NCBI GenBank assembly: GCA_024276335.1
Contig: JAJRXL010000233.1
Span: forward strand, 1-10,952
Source of the DNA: Bacteroidota bacterium
Lineage (GTDB): Bacteria; Bacteroidota; Ignavibacteria; SZUA-365; JAADGX01
DNA length: 10,952 nucleotides
Reading direction: 5' to 3'
A program made the position numbers and the translations under genes. Of the stretch, positions 1 through 6,304 are shown one piece after another. Below the pieces are notes generated by a model. That model saw only the letters and a list, made by a program, of their open reading frames with translations, ran no database searches and was not told the DNA's origin. Positions within the stretch are counted from its first letter, which is position 1, and each line of letters begins with the position of its first letter.

Positions 1-59
1 CTGTCCGAGCGATGTACTGAGAGTAATATACAAACTTGTCAAGAGGTTTGTTGTACGGA

Positions 60-95
60 AACCACGACAATTCGGCTGCGGGAACCACGACAATT
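60..95. repeat. Two 13-bp direct repeats 23 bp apart, next to an inverted repeat
   Basis: The 13-mer AACCACGACAATT occurs at 60-72 and again, exactly, at 83-95. Overlapping the second copy is an inverted repeat, TTTTGAC at 94-100 and GTCAAAA at 121-127. Repeated short motifs followed by 'TTTTGACCCC' are reminiscent of the ends of IS21-family elements, which carry several internal copies of a terminal motif. No IS21 gene is visible here, so that assignment is only a suggestion. Confidence 0.5.
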
Positions 96-346
96 TTGAC
101 CCCTAAAATGAACAAAACGAGTCAAAAAATAAATACACATGTTGAATCCATGCCGTATTCGGCGATAAATATTGCGTGAGACAAAGAATACATGTTTTTT
201 TATGAAATTATTACAATGAGGGTTTCGAGGGGGATGCGTCGACGGTTTTGGAGAGACGATAAGGCGGGAGCTTATCCCTGCTTCGTGGAAACAGGAAACG
301 AAGGGTACGGACAATGTGACATGGATTTATACCTTGAGATTGGTGT

Positions 347-443
347 TTCTTAAGGGCTGATGGTTGAGACAAGGGAGAATCCCAAATTTGAAAATTGAAA
401 TTTGGAATTTTACGCTTCTTGAGAGCGGATGGCTTGAGAGAAG
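347..443. repeat. Imperfect ~27-bp direct repeats flanking a hairpin
   Basis: The segments 347-373 and 416-443 share the pattern TTCTT-AG-GC-GATGG-TTGAGA-AAG with about five differences and one inserted base. Between them lies a perfect inverted repeat, CCAAATTT at 382-389 and AAATTTGG at 398-405, with an 8-base loop. The arrangement looks like the remains of a small non-coding repeat family. Only these two copies are visible in the window. Confidence 0.5.
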
Positions 444-621
444 AAGACAAGAAAACAAGGAGACAAGGGGACCGGGAGACAAGGTGAAGGGGAGATTTTG
501 GATTTTCGATTCTCGATTGCGTTCTTTGTGGTTAAAGTAATCTATCCGCGAAACCGTTGAAACGGTTACGATAATCGTACGTGACGAAACACATCCCACG
601 TATGAATCCGTGGGCTCAGAG

Positions 622-705
622 ATTGCTTCGCAATGACACGTCGTCCGTGGTCTGTCGTCTGATCCGTCAATTCGATAATTCCTTAATTCGGGGTTAGGAA
701 ACCCC
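622..705. repeat. Two small hairpins typical of dispersed intergenic repeats
   Basis: Bases 622-634 form ATTGC-TTC-GCAAT and bases 690-705 form GGGGTT-AGGA-AACCCC. Between them is a low-complexity run of GTC/GTCT words (about 640-668). Neither hairpin is followed by a T-run on either strand, so they are not convincing terminators. They read as remnants of dispersed repeats rather than regulators of a nearby gene. Confidence 0.4.
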
Positions 706-771
706 TCCTACAACTCTTAGTGGAACGTGTGATTTGAAGTACCGGAATTCTAAAATAATTCAGCATCCGGC

Positions 772-791
772 ATCAGTACTGTCCGGTTAAA
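772..791 (+). repeat. IS left inverted repeat
   Basis: The sequence ATCAGTAcTGTCCGGTtAAA matches the reverse complement of 2029-2048 at 18 of 20 positions; lower case marks the two mismatches. The core TGTCCGGT is identical in both ends and is the probable transposase-recognition core. The outer ATCAGTA is also shared, which argues that the tip lies near 772 rather than at the TGTCC. Confidence 0.8.
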
Positions 792-801
792 GTAAGTCCA
801 A

Positions 802-1947
802 TTATAGGGGTTCTCCTCTGAGGGATACAAGGCGTTCGGGTCTGAGCGTGAGGATATCGATGAGATTTTTCCGCTCGAAGAGCATTTCCCGTATAACGCG
901 GCTCAATTGAAGCAACGTATGCCGGTATTTCGTCTGGAATTTGATGTAAGCAAGAAGCAAGTAATATGTCATCGCAATCCAGATTTGCGTCATCACCGCG
1001 TTCTTACTGGTTCCGAGAAACGATTTGATTTTGAGGTTCTTCTTGATCCACTTGAAGAACAGTTCAATCTGCCAGCGCGATTTGTAGATCGCGGCAATCG
1101 TATTCGGTGAGAACCTGAAATTGTTTGTCAGAAACGTCAATACCTTCTTGTTTTCCTCATCGTAGAACCGGATACGCCGTAGCTCTTTCGGATACCGTTT
1201 TTTTGTAAGCGGCCCTTTCAGCGCAATTCGTTCATCGCTGAGCACGTTTCCTCGGGGTACGGTATGCTGTCCGGTAACCGCATAATCGGTGTTGATTTTG
1301 GCCCGCGTGACAAACCATATCCTCTGTTCATCCAATGAATACAGCCATTTATAGTCTATATACGCCTTGTCAATGGAGATGATGCTGTCCGGTGATAGGG
1401 GAAAAGGATTCTCCTTGACCGCGCGCACCTCGTGCTTCTTGCCGTCGGAAACAACCAGAAATGAAGGCAGGGCACCCGAGTGATCATAGAGACAGTGCAT
1501 CTTGATCGCCCCTTTGGCCTTCCGGAACCTTGCCCACGGAAAGACGGTCAAGCAAAGGTCTATCGTGGTGGCATCGATGGTATAGAGTTCGTTTTTGAAA
1601 TGAAACCGGTGTTCCGGCGTGTGAGCTCTGCACCTGGCGAGAAGCTCCTCGAACATCTTCACGAACACGCGATAATCCCGCTTGGTGTTCGCATCTGCAA
1701 GCGTTGAACGATGCACCGACCGCAGTCCAAAATGATACCACGACGAGACACGAGCGTGAAGCCCCGTCTCTATGTCTCTCAAGCTGTCCTTGTGCTTGAT
1801 TTGAGCGTACAACATTGTTATATATTGGTTCCAGGTGGTGAAGTTCTTTACGTAGCGGTCGCTCTGGTACTCTTCCACCGCCTTTTCAAATTTGTATCTC
1901 GGACAAAGTTTCAACAGTTCCGAAAAAATCGTTCCGACTTTGTGCAT
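802..1947 (-). CDS. IS4-family DDE transposase with DUF4372 N-terminus
   Basis: This 381-residue protein catalyses cutting and strand transfer of its own IS. Residues 1-75 match the DUF4372 N-terminal domain found in one branch of IS4 transposases ('CPRYKFEKAV', 'KDSLRDIE'). The DDE catalytic core follows: first Asp at D125 in IDATTID, second Asp probably D193 in SIDKAYIDY, and the glutamate E295 inside a perfect IS4 YREK signature (Y288-x2-R291-x3-E295-x6-K302). The length is normal for the group and there is no frameshift or internal stop. The start is well supported by AAGGAGG (1956-1962) eight bases upstream of ATG. The gene is alone in the element. A promoter and a leader hairpin that appears able to hide the ribosome-binding site lie just upstream. 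Its base composition is less G+C-rich than the neighbouring genes, in keeping with recent arrival. Confidence 0.95.
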   Translation of the reverse strand: MHKVGTIFSELLKLCPRYKFEKAVEEYQSDRYVKNFTTWNQYITMLYAQIKHKDSLRDIETGLHARVSSWYHFGLRSVHRSTLADANTKRDYRVFVKMFEELLARCRAHTPEHRFHFKNELYTIDATTIDLCLTVFPWARFRKAKGAIKMHCLYDHSGALPSFLVVSDGKKHEVRAVKENPFPLSPDSIISIDKAYIDYKWLYSLDEQRIWFVTRAKINTDYAVTGQHTVPRGNVLSDERIALKGPLTKKRYPKELRRIRFYDEENKKVLTFLTNNFRFSPNTIAAIYKSRWQIELFFKWIKKNLKIKSFLGTSKNAVMTQIWIAMTYYLLLAYIKFQTKYRHTLLQLSRVIREMLFERKNLIDILTLRPERLVSLRGEPL

Positions 1948-2018
1948 GGTCTGTTCCTCCTTGTAGAGTAAGGGTTTTATGACTTCTTTCGTCTACAAGT
2001 ATAAAGAACGGACCATGC
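1944..2018 (-). promoter_or_regulatory. Leader hairpin covering the transposase ribosome-binding site and start codon
   Basis: In minus-strand RNA, the upstream arm (2018-1992) can pair with the downstream arm (1967-1944) in three blocks. The outer block is GCAUGGUC with GACCAUGC, which contains the AUG. The middle is GUUCUUU with GAGGAAC, using two G-U pairs and covering most of the SD. The inner is CUUGUAGA with UCUACAAG, covering the rest of the SD. Together these give about 23 base pairs, one C-A mismatch and a 3-base bulge, with a 24-base loop. The upstream arm lies at or before the predicted start site, so only read-through RNA from outside the IS would carry both arms. The two G-U pairs become mismatches in RNA from the opposite strand, so the fold suits minus-strand RNA. 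Confidence 0.6.
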
Positions 2019-2027
2019 CTTATTCAA
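1998..2027 (-). promoter_or_regulatory. Transposase promoter inside the IS right end
   Basis: On the minus strand, TTGAAT (2027-2022) and TATACT (2003-1998) form a -35/-10 pair with an 18-base spacer; TTATAC gives an alternative with 17. Transcription should start near 1990-1992, about 45 bases before the transposase ATG. The -35 lies directly inside the terminal inverted repeat. Confidence 0.6.
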
Positions 2028-2028
2028 T

Positions 2029-2048
2029 TTTTACCGGACACTACTGAT
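2029..2048 (-). repeat. IS right inverted repeat
   Basis: Read on the minus strand this is ATCAGTAgTGTCCGGTaAAA, paired with 772-791. It lies immediately upstream of the -35 element of the transposase promoter (2022-2027), so transposase binding at this end could also affect transcription of its own gene. Confidence 0.8.
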
Positions 2049-2099
2049 TTGAGATTTAGAATCTAGAATCGCTTTTCCCCTTTCCCGCAAAAGGCAACT

Positions 2100-3077
2100 T
2101 CACAAAGAGATCTTCTCTCCTTCCACTGCGATTCTGAATCCCGCGCTGGTGATTTCCTTGGCTTGCGGGCTGGTCTCATCCAGCGTCGGGTTGGTGTGGT
2201 TGAAATGCAGGAAGCGTATCTTCGCCCGCTCTTTTTCGGGCAAGCCAGCGAACCGCTCCATACTTTCCACGATGAAGGGATGCGGGATGTCGGACATGTC
2301 CCGCCCGGGAAGCTCGTCGATGTCGTAGAACGTGCCGTCTAGAAAAGCCGCGTCCACCCTCGCGATTTCGTCCTCGATGCGCGTCTCCCAGCGCTCCCAC
2401 TTGTCGATGTCGGTGATGTAGAGCACGGAGCGGCCGGGCCCGTCTATCCTGAAGCCGACCGTTTCCGTGTACTCGTCCCGGTGGGGCACCAGGATCGGTG
2501 TGACGCTCAAGCGCTCGTTCAGACGTATCGACTTTCCATCGGCGAGGGAGCGCAACGCGATATTGCCCAGCCGCACGAGCTGGTCCCAGGGGCCGTTGGT
2601 TTCCAGGTAGGTTTTCATCCTAGGCATGGTGTACACGGGCGTTTCGCGCGATCCCATGACCTCCCGCCCCAGTTGGGTCAGGCCCAGGTAGTGCCCGATG
2701 TGGGCGTGGCTGAGAAAAATGCCGTCGATGACTCGCGTTGACACGCCGGTTCCCGTTATCTCATCCAGCATACGAAGCTGCTCGCGAAAATCCGGGGTGG
2801 CGTCGATCAGCCAGCGCTGCCCGGTTCCCGGATCCACCACGGCGAGACTGACGACGTGCCGCTTCCGGGCGGGATTTTGCCAGGCCGAAGCGCAGCATTC
2901 CTTCCGGCACCCCGCCTGTGGGTACCCGCCGTCCTGCGCTACGCCGAGCAGAACGACGAAAGGCGCCTGTTCCGCTTCGCCCCGGAGCAGGCTCGATCCG
3001 CCGCCCGCAACCAGGAGCGCTGCGCCGGTGAAAAGAAGTATGGCTTTTGTCATGAGCTGAAACCTGATTGTGATCAT
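2100..3077 (-). CDS. Exported PqqB-like metallo-beta-lactamase-fold hydrolase
   Basis: This 325-residue protein belongs to the metallo-beta-lactamase fold in its PqqB-like branch. The branch hallmark GVAQDGGYPQAGC (45-57) is followed by C61 and C62, near where PqqB proteins carry a cysteine cluster. The metal motif is H124-A-H126-I-G-H129, with Gly in place of the usual Asp of HxHxDH. VPHRDEYTETVGF (H199), ITDIDKW (D223), FLDGTFYD (D247) and FNHTNP (H294) are further likely metal or active-site segments. The N-terminus is hydrophobic (residues 10-30) without a lipobox, suggesting export to the periplasm or membrane anchoring. ATG at 3053 (MTKAILLF) gives a neater signal peptide; neither start has a strong SD. 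No other pqq gene is nearby, so cofactor synthesis is not implied; the substrate is unknown. It is divergent from the phosphatase, sharing about 160 bases of upstream DNA. Confidence 0.85.
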   Translation of the reverse strand: MITIRFQLMTKAILLFTGAALLVAGGGSSLLRGEAEQAPFVVLLGVAQDGGYPQAGCRKECCASAWQNPARKRHVVSLAVVDPGTGQRWLIDATPDFREQLRMLDEITGTGVSTRVIDGIFLSHAHIGHYLGLTQLGREVMGSRETPVYTMPRMKTYLETNGPWDQLVRLGNIALRSLADGKSIRLNERLSVTPILVPHRDEYTETVGFRIDGPGRSVLYITDIDKWERWETRIEDEIARVDAAFLDGTFYDIDELPGRDMSDIPHPFIVESMERFAGLPEKERAKIRFLHFNHTNPTLDETSPQAKEITSAGFRIAVEGEKISL

Positions 3078-3234
3078 CAGTGGATTCTTTCACGCCAAGC
3101 TACGATTTTTTCAGAAAGAAGCATAGCAAGGCAGGGACGAGATTACAGGCGCTGATTCGGAAATGCGTGCGAATGAGTATATTTACGCTGAAGAGAGACC
3201 ACATCGATCCCGAAACTCACAGCAGGTACCCGCC

Positions 3235-4908
3235 ATGAATACGCATTCTTCCTCCCGACGGATCATTGTCCTTTTGCTTACGATTTTCATCTGGGCCGGG
3301 GTTCTTTCCGCCCAGCAGGAGCGCAACGGCGTCAAGCTCGTCGTCGTTATCAGCATCGACCAGTTCCGGGCCGACTACCTGACTCGTTTCGCCAGGTTCT
3401 ACAGCGATTCCGGTTTCAAGCTCCTCATGCGCCGGGGAGCCTGGTTCACGAACGCGCGCTTCGAGCACGCCAACACCAGCACCGCTCCCGGACACGCCGC
3501 GATCTCCACCGGGTGTTATGCCGGGAAATCCGGCATCGTGGGCAACTCGTGGTACGATTTGAAAAAGAAGCGCTCGGTGTACTGCGTCCTGGATCCGAAC
3601 GCCAGGCTCGTGGGCAGCGAAGGCATGGCCAGGGAGGGGCAGCGCTCGCCCGCCAACCTCCTGGTGCCCGGGTTGGGGGATTACCTCAAGTCGGCCAGCC
3701 CCGAATCGCGCGTGGTCAGCCTTTCCATCAAGGACCGAGCCGCCATTCTCATGGGGGGCAAGAAACCCGACGAGGTGTTCTGGTACTCCTCCCGCACCGG
3801 CAGACTCATCACCTCCAGTTACTACATGGCCAAGGTGCCCGTGTGGGTCCAGGCGCTGAACGCCATGCGCGTTCCCGACGCGTTTTTCGGAAAGGACTGG
3901 GATTACCTGCTGCCGGAGAAAAAGTACTCCGTATGCGACGCCGATGACGTCGTATACGAAGGAAGCCCGTACGGGATCGGCAGGACGTTTCCCCACTCGT
4001 TGACCGCGGGTCTGAGCCAACCGGGACCGGAATTCTACAGCGCCTTCCGGTTCACACCGTTTTCCAACCAAGTGCTCCTCAAAGCGGCGGAGATGGCCGT
4101 GCTCACCGAGAAACTCGGCGCGCGGGGATATACCGACCTCCTCATGATCTCATTTTCCAGCATCGATTACATCGGGCATACCTGGGGCCCCGACAGCCGC
4201 GAGATCATGGACGCCTGCATCCGCACCGACCGCGACCTCGCCGCCCTGCTGACGTTCCTCCAGCGCACGGTGGGCCTGTCGAACTGCCTGGTCGTGTTGA
4301 CCGCGGATCACGGGGTAGCGCCGATACCGGAGCATGAGCAGAAACGCGGGCGGAAAGCGGGCCGCATTTTTTCCACCGAGTTCAAACGGGTCACCCTTGC
4401 GCTGGACAGCGCGTTCGGCGCGCCGCCGCGCGGCAAACGCTGGTTCAGAGCCGTCTCGTTTCCGCATTTCTACCTGGACCGCCGCGTGCTGGTTCAGAAA
4501 GGACTCTCCCTGCCGGAATTCGAGAAGGTCTTCCGCCATGCGATGCTCGGCATACGGGGCATCGCCGCCGTGTACTCCCGCACCGACCTGCAACGGCCGA
4601 CAAAGAGGAACCGCGCCGTGCGGCTGATGTTCAATCCCGAGCGCAGCGGCGATTACTACGTCGTGCAGAGAAAAGGATGGGTATTTACGTATGGGAACGA
4701 AAACGTCGGAACCGGCCACGGCAGCCCGTACGAGTACGACGCCCACGTCCCGCTCATATTTTTCTCACCGAGGTTGAAGCGAGGAACCTACCGCGGCGCG
4801 ACGGGCATCAGCTCGCTGGCACCGACGGTAGGCAAACTCCTGGGAATAGACGTCCCCTCGTGCGACGGGAAACCGCTCCGGCTCGCGTTCCGCAAACCGA
4901 AGCACTGA
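3235..4908 (+). CDS. PafA-type alkaline phosphatase, exported
   Basis: This 557-residue alkaline phosphatase-superfamily enzyme is expected to release phosphate from monoesters in the periplasm. Counted from ATG 3235, the metal ligands are D42 (SIDQFR), D311 and H315 (SIDYIGH), D358 and H359 (TADHG) and H495 (GTGHG). T83 in TSTAPGH is the nucleophile. N104, K166 and R168 (SIKDR) fall at the same distances from T83 as N100, K162 and R164 do from T79 in the characterised enzyme PafA. The Lys-x-Arg pair is what separates PafA-like monoesterases from the related phosphodiesterases. I chose 3235 because it starts a textbook signal peptide (RR, then IIVLLLTIFIWAGVLSA, cut before QQ) and has a weak AGG upstream. 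An in-frame ATG at 3163 would add 24 polar residues ahead of the signal. I see no clear Pho box, so phosphate control is not shown. Confidence 0.92.
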   Translation: MNTHSSSRRIIVLLLTIFIWAGVLSAQQERNGVKLVVVISIDQFRADYLTRFARFYSDSGFKLLMRRGAWFTNARFEHANTSTAPGHAAISTGCYAGKSGIVGNSWYDLKKKRSVYCVLDPNARLVGSEGMAREGQRSPANLLVPGLGDYLKSASPESRVVSLSIKDRAAILMGGKKPDEVFWYSSRTGRLITSSYYMAKVPVWVQALNAMRVPDAFFGKDWDYLLPEKKYSVCDADDVVYEGSPYGIGRTFPHSLTAGLSQPGPEFYSAFRFTPFSNQVLLKAAEMAVLTEKLGARGYTDLLMISFSSIDYIGHTWGPDSREIMDACIRTDRDLAALLTFLQRTVGLSNCLVVLTADHGVAPIPEHEQKRGRKAGRIFSTEFKRVTLALDSAFGAPPRGKRWFRAVSFPHFYLDRRVLVQKGLSLPEFEKVFRHAMLGIRGIAAVYSRTDLQRPTKRNRAVRLMFNPERSGDYYVVQRKGWVFTYGNENVGTGHGSPYEYDAHVPLIFFSPRLKRGTYRGATGISSLAPTVGKLLGIDVPSCDGKPLRLAFRKPKH

Positions 4909-4911
4909 TAC

Positions 4912-6072
4912 TCAGTCACGAATTTCCGGCATGTCTTCCGGGTGCTGGGCGTGGAATTCCTTTATCTTCTCGGTCAGCGTACGGGTGGTAACGCCCAGGA
5001 TTTTCGCCGCTTTCTTCTTGTCCCACCCCACGCTTCTCAACACCGAGCGGATGTGCTCGGTCTTGAGGTTTTTCAAGTTCGTACCCGCGGTTTTATAGAT
5101 ATCCTCGAGATGGATATCCTCCACGGATTTCGTTCGATCGATGTGTTCACCGAGAACACGTTGGAGAACATCCGGCTTTATTTTCTCCTCCTGCGACAGC
5201 ATGAGCGCGCGGTCGAGCACGAGGTAGAGTTCGCGCACGTTCCCGGGCCAGGTATAGCTCTGCAGGAGCGCAATGATGTCGTCGTTCAACGGCGAAACAT
5301 GTTGGCCCTGGAGCCGGTGGCGGTAGAATAAACCAACCAACCCGGGAATATCCTGCATGCGCTCGACGAGGCGGGGCAGGACGATAACGTTGTCGCGCAG
5401 GCGGTTCCAAAGTTGGCGGTGCAGCACGCCGCTCTCTTCCAGCTGCTCCGGCGTGACGGAGGCGGTCAGGTGCAGGCGGATAAAACTCGTGTGAGGGATC
5501 TTACCCTCGATATTAATGAAGCTCCCTGTCTGGATATAATCCAGGAGCTGGAGTTGGAGGAGATAGGACAGGGCGTCGATGCTTTTCAGCACCAGGGTCG
5601 CGTGGTGCGCGGTTTCCAACACGCCGTACACCCGGTGGAAATTGTTGGCAGAGGTGGCCGCCCGCCCGAAAATCCCGATGGCGTTCTGAATTTCATCGGT
5701 AAGGCTGCAATTGTATTCGATAAAGATCCTGTCCTTGCGGTCGCTCATCTGGAAAATATATTTTGCGAGTTTCGACTTGCCCGTTCCTTTCTCGCCCAGG
5801 ATCAACACTGGCTCGTTACTCTGTGCAACGCGCCGGGCAATTCCCGCCACGTGCTGCATGAGCGGCGATTCCTGTATGATCTCGACCGGATCGACACAGC
5901 TCGCCCGCAAGGAGGCCAGGAACAGCGTATTGCGACGCTTCAGCTCGTGGTTCTCCGATTCCCTCGCCGACTTGATGATCTTTCGTAATTCTTCGATCGA
6001 AGTCGCCCCGAACGCTTTTATTTTTTCCGTTTGCAGGTCATGCAAATTCGGTGTTTCTGAAGGTTGCAGCAT
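4912..6072 (-). CDS. Degenerate NtrC-family (sigma-54 activator-like) AAA+ regulator
   Basis: This 386-residue protein aligns along its length with bacterial enhancer-binding proteins. Residues 1-60 are charged and match no sensory domain I recognise. The AAA+ domain spans about 64-310: Walker A GEKGTGKS (93-100), arginine-finger segment 'LHRQLWNRL' (R219, R224), LPRLVERMQDIP, and sensor II WPGNVREL (275-282). A Fis-type helix-turn-helix follows (about 340-372, KKKAAKILGVTTRTL). Two key motifs are missing. The GAFTGA loop is replaced by GRAATSANNF (136-145), and Walker B, normally GTLFLDEI, reads ATLVLKSI (158-165), with Lys and Ser for Asp and Glu. It can probably bind DNA and perhaps ATP, but is unlikely to activate sigma-54 RNA polymerase; a repressor or sigma-70 role, as in TyrR-like relatives, is possible. 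The frame is uninterrupted. The start has AGGTAG about six bases upstream. Confidence 0.82.
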   Translation of the reverse strand: MLQPSETPNLHDLQTEKIKAFGATSIEELRKIIKSARESENHELKRRNTLFLASLRASCVDPVEIIQESPLMQHVAGIARRVAQSNEPVLILGEKGTGKSKLAKYIFQMSDRKDRIFIEYNCSLTDEIQNAIGIFGRAATSANNFHRVYGVLETAHHATLVLKSIDALSYLLQLQLLDYIQTGSFINIEGKIPHTSFIRLHLTASVTPEQLEESGVLHRQLWNRLRDNVIVLPRLVERMQDIPGLVGLFYRHRLQGQHVSPLNDDIIALLQSYTWPGNVRELYLVLDRALMLSQEEKIKPDVLQRVLGEHIDRTKSVEDIHLEDIYKTAGTNLKNLKTEHIRSVLRSVGWDKKKAAKILGVTTRTLTEKIKEFHAQHPEDMPEIRD

Positions 6073-6162
6073 GAAATCTACCTGTATTTATTCTTCGTTT
6101 TCATATACCTGTCCTAAATCATCAATTACTACGCCACAACACATATTCAAAAAAAAAGGCGA

Positions 6163-6180
6163 TTTCAAGCCGTCTTGAAA
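6163..6180. promoter_or_regulatory. Inverted repeat upstream of the AAA+ regulator
   Basis: TTTCAAG (6163-6169) and CTTGAAA (6174-6180) form a perfect 7-bp inverted repeat with a 4-base centre, about 90 bases upstream of the regulator's start. A third TTTCAAG lies at 6220-6226, and a run of nine A (6149-6157) sits just beside the repeat on the regulator side. It could be an operator for the regulator's own promoter. It is a poor terminator because five bases separate the stem from the T-run on the minus strand. Confidence 0.35.
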
Positions 6181-6257
6181 GGATAAGGTGAATAAACGGC
6201 GTTTCTCGCGTTGCAATAATTTCAAGCCAACCGGAGCGGCATGGAAAATATTTCAAC

Positions 6258-6281
6258 AAAAAAGGCGGCCAACCGGCCGCC
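6258..6281 (-). terminator. Rho-independent terminator of the peptidase gene
   Basis: On the minus strand the stem GGCGGCC-GGTT-GGCCGCC is followed directly by six T. The stem is perfect, seven G-C pairs with a four-base loop, and lies 24 bases after the peptidase stop codon. It separates the peptidase from the regulator gene downstream on the same strand, which therefore needs its own promoter between about 6073 and 6257. Confidence 0.9.
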
Positions 6282-6304
6282 CTGTTAGAGATCAACACTG
6301 GAAT

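Larger units (their letters stand above)
1..771. other. Gene-free, repeat-rich intergenic region left of the IS
   Basis: No convincing gene is present. The open frames here are short, lack good ribosome-binding sites, and two of them encode the same repeated peptide because they cross a DNA repeat. The stretch is visibly richer in A+T than the genes to the right. It holds several short repeats and hairpins (listed separately) and a purine-rich tract at about 434-490 built from variants of 'gagacaagg'. Segments such as 'attgcttcgcaat' and 'ggggttaggaaacccc' resemble degenerate repeats common between genes in many environmental bacteria; that comparison is from memory. Frame 2 is open from base 2 to a stop near 110, so the tail of a gene entering from the left cannot be excluded, but I do not recognise its translation. 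Confidence 0.6.
772..2048 (-). mobile_element. Complete IS4-family insertion sequence, about 1.28 kb
   Basis: The element is bounded by imperfect inverted repeats (772-791 and 2029-2048) and carries one transposase gene on the minus strand that nearly fills it. The stop codon lies about 10 bases inside the left repeat; the start lies about 80 bases inside the right one, leaving room for a promoter and leader. The reading frame is open and all catalytic residues are present, so the copy looks intact and possibly active. I see no target-site duplication: the bases before 772 (..gcatccggc) and after 2048 (ttgagattt..) differ. Either the duplication has decayed, the true tips differ slightly, or a rearrangement occurred. 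The flanks are non-coding, so no gene appears interrupted. Confidence 0.88.

Noticed and set aside
39..599. Three minus-strand open frames of 79-91 codons left of the IS
   Set aside because: They overlap each other, have no convincing SD, and two of them repeat the same peptide because they cross the 347-443 DNA repeat.
3163..3234. ATG 3163 as the start of the phosphatase
   Set aside because: It would put 24 polar residues before an otherwise standard signal peptide and has no SD. It remains a possible annotation in automated pipelines.
3217..4071. A 284-codon minus-strand frame opposite the phosphatase
   Set aside because: It runs through the phosphatase's catalytic and signal-peptide coding sequence and has no motif or good ribosome-binding site of its own.
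6090..6140. A possible sigma-54 promoter upstream of the AAA+ regulator (tggcgtagtaattgat on the minus strand)
   Set aside because: The GG is present but the required GC of the -12 element is missing at the right distance.
5800..6301. The 12-mer GATCAACACTGG at 5800-5811 and 6290-6301
   Set aside because: One copy encodes conserved residues just before Walker A of the regulator and the other is downstream of the peptidase stop. No flanking similarity or shared structure is visible, so chance is the simplest explanation.
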